A DNA stretch of 10,000 nucleotides from Flavobacterium sp. (GTDB lineage: Bacteria > Bacteroidota > Bacteroidia > Flavobacteriales > Flavobacteriaceae), in assembly GCF_020217025.1 (NCBI RefSeq), contig NZ_JAIWOF010000208.1, positions 1 through 10,000 on the forward strand. The letters run 5' to 3'. A model generated the notes under the pieces. The model saw nothing but the letters and a program-made list of their open reading frames with translations. It had not been told where the DNA came from and ran no database searches. Positions 5,994 through 10,000 of this stretch are shown here, in pieces (the first letter of the stretch is position 1; each line of letters begins with the position of its first letter). Position numbers and translations under genes: made by a program.

Positions 5994-6974
5994 TTATATT
6001 CTATAAGGAATTTTAGATTGGATTATTTCAATATTTTTATAACCTAATTTTGAAAGAAAAATTTCAATTGAATTCTTGTTTAAGTCATAATCTAAAGAAG
6101 GTCCAATAATGATTTTTTCGATAGGTAATTTTTTATAATTTGATTCTATTGAATGAGTATCGTTTTTGTCAACATATTCAATTTTATAAAATGGAATAAT
6201 CAAACTACCATTACTGCGAAAAAAAAGTTTACTGTTATCATTTTCATTAATATTTTCGTCAATTTTATATTCTAGACGAAATTCTTTTTCTTCATCAAAG
6301 CTTGGGTCTTTAAAATTTGAGATGAACTCTTCTAGAATTTGCACAATTGATTTTGATACTAATAATTCATAATTATAATCAATCCAATCGATTGAGCTTT
6401 TAATATTTTCGAAGTAGTCGAGAATAATTTTGATGATTTCATAAATAATTTTTCTCTGAAATTCTTCTCGATATTCGATATTCATACAATTTATAAATCC
6501 ACCATCAAAATATTCTAAATCACTGGTTTTAAATCCTACAGAAATACCTTTTCCTTGATTACCATAAGATCTCCATTGACTAAGTAAATCTCCATTTTTT
6601 GAAAAACAAGCAATATATCTAGTTGATTTATGAACTGATTCTAAATTTTTTTCAACATAAGTTAAAATTTTTAGTTTTGATTCTGAAACTTCATTATGAG
6701 TATGGAGTTTTAGGGTATCTAATATTATGTCCACTCCATGATCATATTCTTTTCTATCATTAAGGTAATTAAGGTTTGTAAAATAAAATGATTGGCTTTC
6801 TAATATTGAAATAAAACTCTCTAAAGTTGTGTAATGATAAACAATTTCAGAATTTTCAATTTTGTGATTGAGATTTGGATTTACGAACGCTTCATTGAGC
6901 AAATGGTTAGCTAACTGATATTCTAAATTTGCCCAAATTGAATCGTTAAGTTTTATTTTGTTGTTTTCTTCCAT
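5994..6974 (-). CDS. DUF2971-domain protein
   Basis: This 326-residue cytoplasmic protein has no signal peptide or membrane helix. It shows the marks of DUF2971: VYHYTTLESFISIL at about 45-58, LNDRKEYDHG at 71-80, and the central block with CFS (123-125), DLLSQWRSYG (129-138) and GKGISVGF (141-148). The biochemical role of the family is not established, to my knowledge; members are often found as isolated accessory genes and near mobile or defence genes. Here it stands alone, and its DNA looks more AT-rich than the metabolic genes on either side. It lies between two hairpins that share the ATCCGC / GCGGAT stem. Both points suggest an insertion between the rhodanese and fnr-like genes, but no integrase, repeat or partner gene is present. 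Confidence 0.85.
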   Translation of the reverse strand: MEENNKIKLNDSIWANLEYQLANHLLNEAFVNPNLNHKIENSEIVYHYTTLESFISILESQSFYFTNLNYLNDRKEYDHGVDIILDTLKLHTHNEVSESKLKILTYVEKNLESVHKSTRYIACFSKNGDLLSQWRSYGNQGKGISVGFKTSDLEYFDGGFINCMNIEYREEFQRKIIYEIIKIILDYFENIKSSIDWIDYNYELLVSKSIVQILEEFISNFKDPSFDEEKEFRLEYKIDENINENDNSKLFFRSNGSLIIPFYKIEYVDKNDTHSIESNYKKLPIEKIIIGPSLDYDLNKNSIEIFLSKLGYKNIEIIQSKIPYRI

Positions 6975-7026
6975 TAATTATTTGCTAACTTCTTAATATA
7001 TCTAACAAACGTCGGTTTTATCTTTT

Positions 7027-7034
7027 CAAAAATA
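7027..7034 (-). promoter_or_regulatory. Possible -7 element of the DUF2971 gene
   Basis: On the minus strand this reads TATTTTTG, a TAnnTTTG match 52 bases ahead of the ATG at 6974. There is no TTTG at the right distance upstream and the region is very AT-rich, so a chance match is possible. Confidence 0.3.
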
Positions 7035-7060
7035 CTAAAAAAATCTTACAATTTCACCCA

Positions 7061-7084
7061 ACAAAAAATCCGCCGTAGCGGATT
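7061..7084 (-). terminator. Terminator of the Fnr-like regulator gene
   Basis: On the minus strand AATCCGC and GCGGATT (7078-7084 and 7067-7073) pair around a 4-base loop. They are followed by a six-T run reaching 7063. The hairpin begins 4 bases after the regulator stop codon at 7088. It should also separate that gene from the DUF2971 gene downstream on the same strand. Confidence 0.8.
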
Positions 7085-7087
7085 CTC

Positions 7088-7765
7088 TTATGTTAATCGT
7101 TTTAATTTATTCTTGTCCAAAAGTTTGATTTTCTTTCCAATCAACTCAATATATTCAGATTTGTTTAATTCGGAAAGTAAGCGAATACAACTCTCAGTAG
7201 CAGTTCCAATCATTCCCGCTAATTCCTCTCTTGATAGTTGGATACGTAAGGTGCCGTCTTCATTTTTACCAAAAGTATCTTCTAAGTAAATTAAAGTTTC
7301 AGCTAAACGTTGGCGAACGGTTTTCTGTGCCATATTTACCATGTGATCGTCGGCCCCTTTTAAATCTTCACAAATCGTTTTCATTACATTCATCGAAAAC
7401 TGATTGTTTTGTGTAAAGAATTGCATTACTTCGCTACGAGGAATAAAACACACTTCCATTTCTTCTAAAGCTACAGCACTTAAATTAGCAGGCTCGTCAC
7501 TAATCATCGAACGTTGCCCTAATAATTCACCTGGTTTTACCAATTTTACAATTTGGTCTTTCCCATTGTCGCTTAGTTTCGACAGCTTACAAACGCCATC
7601 TTTGATACAGTAAATACCATTAGTTACTTCTCCTTCTTCAAAGATTGGTTCCCCTTTTTTTATAGTGTAAGATGTTTTGCATTCGGCCATACGAATTAAT
7701 TCATCTTTATTTAAGGCTTTTAATGAACTAAATTGCCTCACAATACACTGTTCGCATTTACCCAT
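7088..7765 (-). CDS. Fnr/Crp-family transcriptional regulator
   Basis: This 225-residue protein has a cyclic-nucleotide-binding-type beta roll (about 20-110, with KGEPIFEEGEVTNGIYCIKDG and PGELLGQRSMIS). A long dimer helix follows at about 120-145, then a C-terminal winged helix (LSREELAGMIGTATESCIRLLSEL, 178-200). Recognition helix residues E191 and R195 align with the E and R that read the TGA core in Fnr and Crp. The N terminus has C4-x2-C7, with further Cys at 29, 53, 59 and 106. This recalls the Fe-S cluster of Fnr, but the classical Cys spacing is not kept, so oxygen sensing is an inference. Divergent transcription from ccoI fits control of microaerobic respiration. The ATG at 7765 gives MGKCEQC and keeps the Cys pair. 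Confidence 0.9.
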   Translation of the reverse strand: MGKCEQCIVRQFSSLKALNKDELIRMAECKTSYTIKKGEPIFEEGEVTNGIYCIKDGVCKLSKLSDNGKDQIVKLVKPGELLGQRSMISDEPANLSAVALEEMEVCFIPRSEVMQFFTQNNQFSMNVMKTICEDLKGADDHMVNMAQKTVRQRLAETLIYLEDTFGKNEDGTLRIQLSREELAGMIGTATESCIRLLSELNKSEYIELIGKKIKLLDKNKLKRLT

Positions 7766-7790
7766 AGTAAGATTTTGTTTAATGTGTTTA

Positions 7791-7798
7791 CAAAATTA
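7791..7798 (-). promoter_or_regulatory. -7 element of the Fnr-like regulator gene
   Basis: On the minus strand this reads TAATTTTG, a full TAnnTTTG match 25 bases ahead of the ATG at 7765. The -33 position is occupied by the palindrome at 7807-7822, so regulator binding there should interfere with polymerase. Confidence 0.5.
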
Positions 7799-7806
7799 CA
7801 AAAATG

Positions 7807-7822
7807 TATGACAATTATCATA
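7807..7822. promoter_or_regulatory. Fnr-like box between the regulator gene and ccoI
   Basis: TATGACAATTATCATA is a near-perfect inverted repeat (TATGA-N6-TCATA) and fits the Fnr pattern TTGAT-N4-ATCAA as ATGAC-AATT-ATCAT, with the TGA/TCA cores intact. Its centre is at 7814.5. It lies between the divergent regulator and ccoI genes, where an Fnr-like protein would be expected to act. Confidence 0.7.
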
Positions 7823-7843
7823 TTTTGAGTTACTTTTATATAA

Positions 7844-7851
7844 GACATTTG
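7844..7851 (+). promoter_or_regulatory. Likely -7 element of ccoI
   Basis: GACATTTG differs from TAnnTTTG at one position. It lies 11 bases before the ATG at 7863. If transcription starts about 5 bases after it, the Fnr-like box is centred near -41.5, the usual place for activation by this family. No proper -33 box is present (a TTTG at 7824-7827 is too close). Confidence 0.45.
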
Positions 7852-7862
7852 TCACAGGTAAA

Positions 7863-10000
7863 ATGAGCAAATTTATGGACGCAGAAAATTGTTTCCATTG
7901 TGGTAATGAAATTCTAAAAAAAGACGAGATTGTATTTGACGAAAAGAAGTTTTGTTGTAATGGTTGTAAAACTGTTTACGAAATCTTTAGTCAAAACGAC
8001 CTAACGTGTTATTATGATTTTCAGGCAGCACCCGGCGCCACTCCACAAGACATTCAGGGCAAATATGACTTTTTAGACAATGAAGAAATTGTTACAAAAT
8101 TGTTGGAATTCCAAGAGCGTACAACACACATTGTTTCACTCTACATTCCTCATATACACTGTAGTTCGTGTATTTGGATTCTGGAAAATCTACAAAAACT
8201 TCAACCAGGAATAAACGCATCGCAGGTTAATTTCCCTGAAAAGAAAGTCCGAATTACGTTTAATCCCGAACAAACTTCTTTAAAAGATATCGTCTATTTA
8301 TTGAGTTCGATAGGTTACGAACCTTACATTTCATTAGAAAATTTTGATGAAGGCAAGAAAAAAATCGACCGAACTTTAATCTATAAAATAGGAGTAGCGT
8401 TTTTCTGTTTTGGAAACATCATGCTGCTTTCGTTTCCCGAATATTTTGAAGTAGAAGAATATTGGATTGATCAATATCGAGGATTTTTCCGTTGGCTGAT
8501 TTTTGGATTATCGTTACCTACGTTTATTTATTCCGCTTCTGGCTATTATGTTTCTGCTTGGAAAAGTATGAAATCAGGATTATTGAATATTGATATTCCA
8601 ATTGCTTTAGGAATCGTAGTCATGTTCGTAAGAAGTACGGTTGATATCGTTTTCGATTACGGACAAGGTTTCTTCGATAGTATGGCGGGATTGATTTTCT
8701 TTATGTTATTAGGAAAATTATTTCAGAAGAAAACATACGATTTCCTTTCATTTGAACGCGATTATAAATCGTATTTTCCAATTGCAATCACAAAAGTATT
8801 ACCAAATGGAGATGAAGAATCAGTTCAAGTATATGATATCCAAAAAGGGGATAGGCTTTTAATTCGAAATCAAGAGTTAATTCCAGTAGATGGGATTTTA
8901 ATTTCTGAAAAAGCATCTATCGATTACAGTTTCGTAACAGGTGAAGCGGTTCCGATTGAGAAAAAATCAGGAGATAAAGTCTTCGCAGGCGGAAAACAAA
9001 TGGGAAAAGTGATTGAAATGGAAGTGTTATTTTCGGTTTCCCAAAGTTACTTAACCCAATTATGGAGTAACGATGTTTTTCAAAAACGCGTAGAACAACA
9101 ACATAAAACCATTACCGATAAAATTAGTCGTTATTTCACGCCAGCATTATTAGCTTTAGCGGTAGTTTCCTTTACGTATTGGATTTTCATCGATGTACAA
9201 ACTGCTTTTAATGTTTTCACTGCAATTTTGATTGTGGCTTGTCCATGTGCGTTAGCATTAACGGCTCCATTTACATTAGGAAATGTGTTGCGAATTCTAG
9301 GCAAGCGAAAATTATACTTGAAAAATGCTTTGGTAGTCGAACAATTAGCCAAAGTAGACACAATCGTTTTCGATAAAACAGGAACGATTACAACTAATAA
9401 AAAAACAGCTATTACTTATGAAGGAACGGAATTAAACGCATCCGAACTAAGATTATTGAAAAACGTTTTGCGTGGTTCGAATCATCCGTTAAGTAGAAGA
9501 TTATATGATTTTATTCCAAATCAAGAAAAAATAGAAACTACAAGTTTTGAAGAAATCATTGGGAAAGGAATTTTCGCAGAAATTGAAGGAAATACCATAA
9601 AATTAGGTTCGTCACAATTCCTAAAAACCATGACCGAAAACACGCATAAGAAAACTAAAGTGCATGTGGAAATCAATGGTGTTTACAAAGGAAGTTATGT
9701 CTTCAATAATCAATACAGAAAAGGTTTAGAGGAATTGTTTGCTGATTTGGCTAAACATTACAATTTAGTTGTCTTATCTGGTGATAATGATGGAGAAAGA
9801 AGAATTTTAGAAAAAATGTTGCCTTCGAAAACGACTTTAGTTTTCAATCAAAAACCTGAACAAAAACTACAATACATAGAACAATTACAAAAAGAAGGCA
9901 AAAATGTCATGATGGTAGGGGATGGGTTAAACGATGCTGGAGCATTAGCACAAAGTAACTTAGGATTATCAATTTCTGAAAATGTAAATGTGTTCTCTCC
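7863..10000 (+). CDS. ccoI: CcoI/FixI-type copper P1B-ATPase for cbb3 oxidase assembly (3' end outside window)
   Basis: The frame is open from ATG 7863 to the window edge (712 codons). The order of parts is that of CcoI. There is an N-terminal Cys cluster (C10-x2-C13, C31, C32, C35, the putative metal-binding domain of cation ATPases), then an HMA domain with C100-S-S-C103. Four membrane helices lie at about 176-290. The actuator domain has TGE at 359-361. The transport motif is CPC (460-462). The phosphorylation motif DKTGT has D504, the nucleotide-domain HP is at 541-542, and GDGLND is at 686-691. The last helices, roughly 80 residues, are missing beyond the window. CcoI exports copper across the inner membrane to mature cytochrome cbb3 oxidase, and ccoS and ccoN are expected next. 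The Fnr-like box upstream suggests induction at low oxygen. CopA is less likely because of the N-terminal Cys domain. Confidence 0.9.
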   Translation, partial: MSKFMDAENCFHCGNEILKKDEIVFDEKKFCCNGCKTVYEIFSQNDLTCYYDFQAAPGATPQDIQGKYDFLDNEEIVTKLLEFQERTTHIVSLYIPHIHCSSCIWILENLQKLQPGINASQVNFPEKKVRITFNPEQTSLKDIVYLLSSIGYEPYISLENFDEGKKKIDRTLIYKIGVAFFCFGNIMLLSFPEYFEVEEYWIDQYRGFFRWLIFGLSLPTFIYSASGYYVSAWKSMKSGLLNIDIPIALGIVVMFVRSTVDIVFDYGQGFFDSMAGLIFFMLLGKLFQKKTYDFLSFERDYKSYFPIAITKVLPNGDEESVQVYDIQKGDRLLIRNQELIPVDGILISEKASIDYSFVTGEAVPIEKKSGDKVFAGGKQMGKVIEMEVLFSVSQSYLTQLWSNDVFQKRVEQQHKTITDKISRYFTPALLALAVVSFTYWIFIDVQTAFNVFTAILIVACPCALALTAPFTLGNVLRILGKRKLYLKNALVVEQLAKVDTIVFDKTGTITTNKKTAITYEGTELNASELRLLKNVLRGSNHPLSRRLYDFIPNQEKIETTSFEEIIGKGIFAEIEGNTIKLGSSQFLKTMTENTHKKTKVHVEINGVYKGSYVFNNQYRKGLEELFADLAKHYNLVVLSGDNDGERRILEKMLPSKTTLVFNQKPEQKLQYIEQLQKEGKNVMMVGDGLNDAGALAQSNLGLSISENVNVFS

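Noticed and set aside
5936..7084. Multi-gene defence island around the DUF2971 gene
   Set aside because: Only one gene is present, with ordinary chromosomal genes on both sides and no nuclease, helicase, toxin pair or integrase.
7231..7613. Two overlapping plus-strand frames of 61 and 69 codons
   Set aside because: Both are antisense to the Fnr-like regulator and have no signals of their own.
9131..9361. Minus-strand frame of 76 codons
   Set aside because: It is antisense to the CPC region of ccoI and is explained by that gene's codon pattern.

Overview
The window looks like chromosome of a member of the Bacteroidota, most likely Flavobacterium or a close relative. The DNA is AT-rich. Start codons lack clear Shine-Dalgarno sequences. 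Promoters match the Bacteroidota TAnnTTTG -7 element, with a textbook TTTG-N19-TAnnTTTG promoter ahead of the tRNA. The proteins also read as flavobacterial, for example a CcoI-type copper ATPase with a divergent Fnr-like regulator. Nothing indicates a phage, IS element or CRISPR array.

Layout: (1) 1-81 is the 3' end of an unidentified gene, followed by tRNA-His with its own promoter and terminator. (2) On the minus strand at 288-1214 is an exported SIMPL/DUF541 protein. (3) From 1378 to 2821 on the plus strand is a tight two-gene unit. The first gene encodes a single-pass membrane protein with an N-terminal helix-turn-helix-like module, and the second a small exported protein. (4) From 2898 to 3701 is an exported protein whose C-terminal half resembles a JAB/MPN (JAMM) metallopeptidase. 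Its promoter has a perfect 14-bp palindrome in place of a -33 box. (5) A MarR regulator, an NfsB-like nitroreductase and a YceI protein form a minus-strand operon (5494 down to 3793). The promoter carries two identical 16-bp palindromes. A rhodanese gene diverges from it and is broken by a single-base frameshift. (6) A lone DUF2971 gene (5994-6974, minus) lies between two hairpins with the same stem core. (7) An Fnr/Crp-family regulator (7088-7765, minus) diverges from ccoI (7863 to the window edge), and an Fnr-like box lies between them.

How the parts fit: section 5 looks like a redox or electrophile response regulon under MarR autocontrol. Section 7 is the start of a cytochrome cbb3 oxidase assembly region. 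The Fnr-like box sits about 41 bases upstream of the likely ccoI start site, a classic activating position, and inside the likely promoter of the regulator itself, a repressing position. Sections 3 and 4 contain the least described material: a possible transmembrane one-component regulator with an exported partner, and a possible secreted JAMM-like enzyme. Both have repeat elements at the -33 position of promoters that lack a good -33 box.
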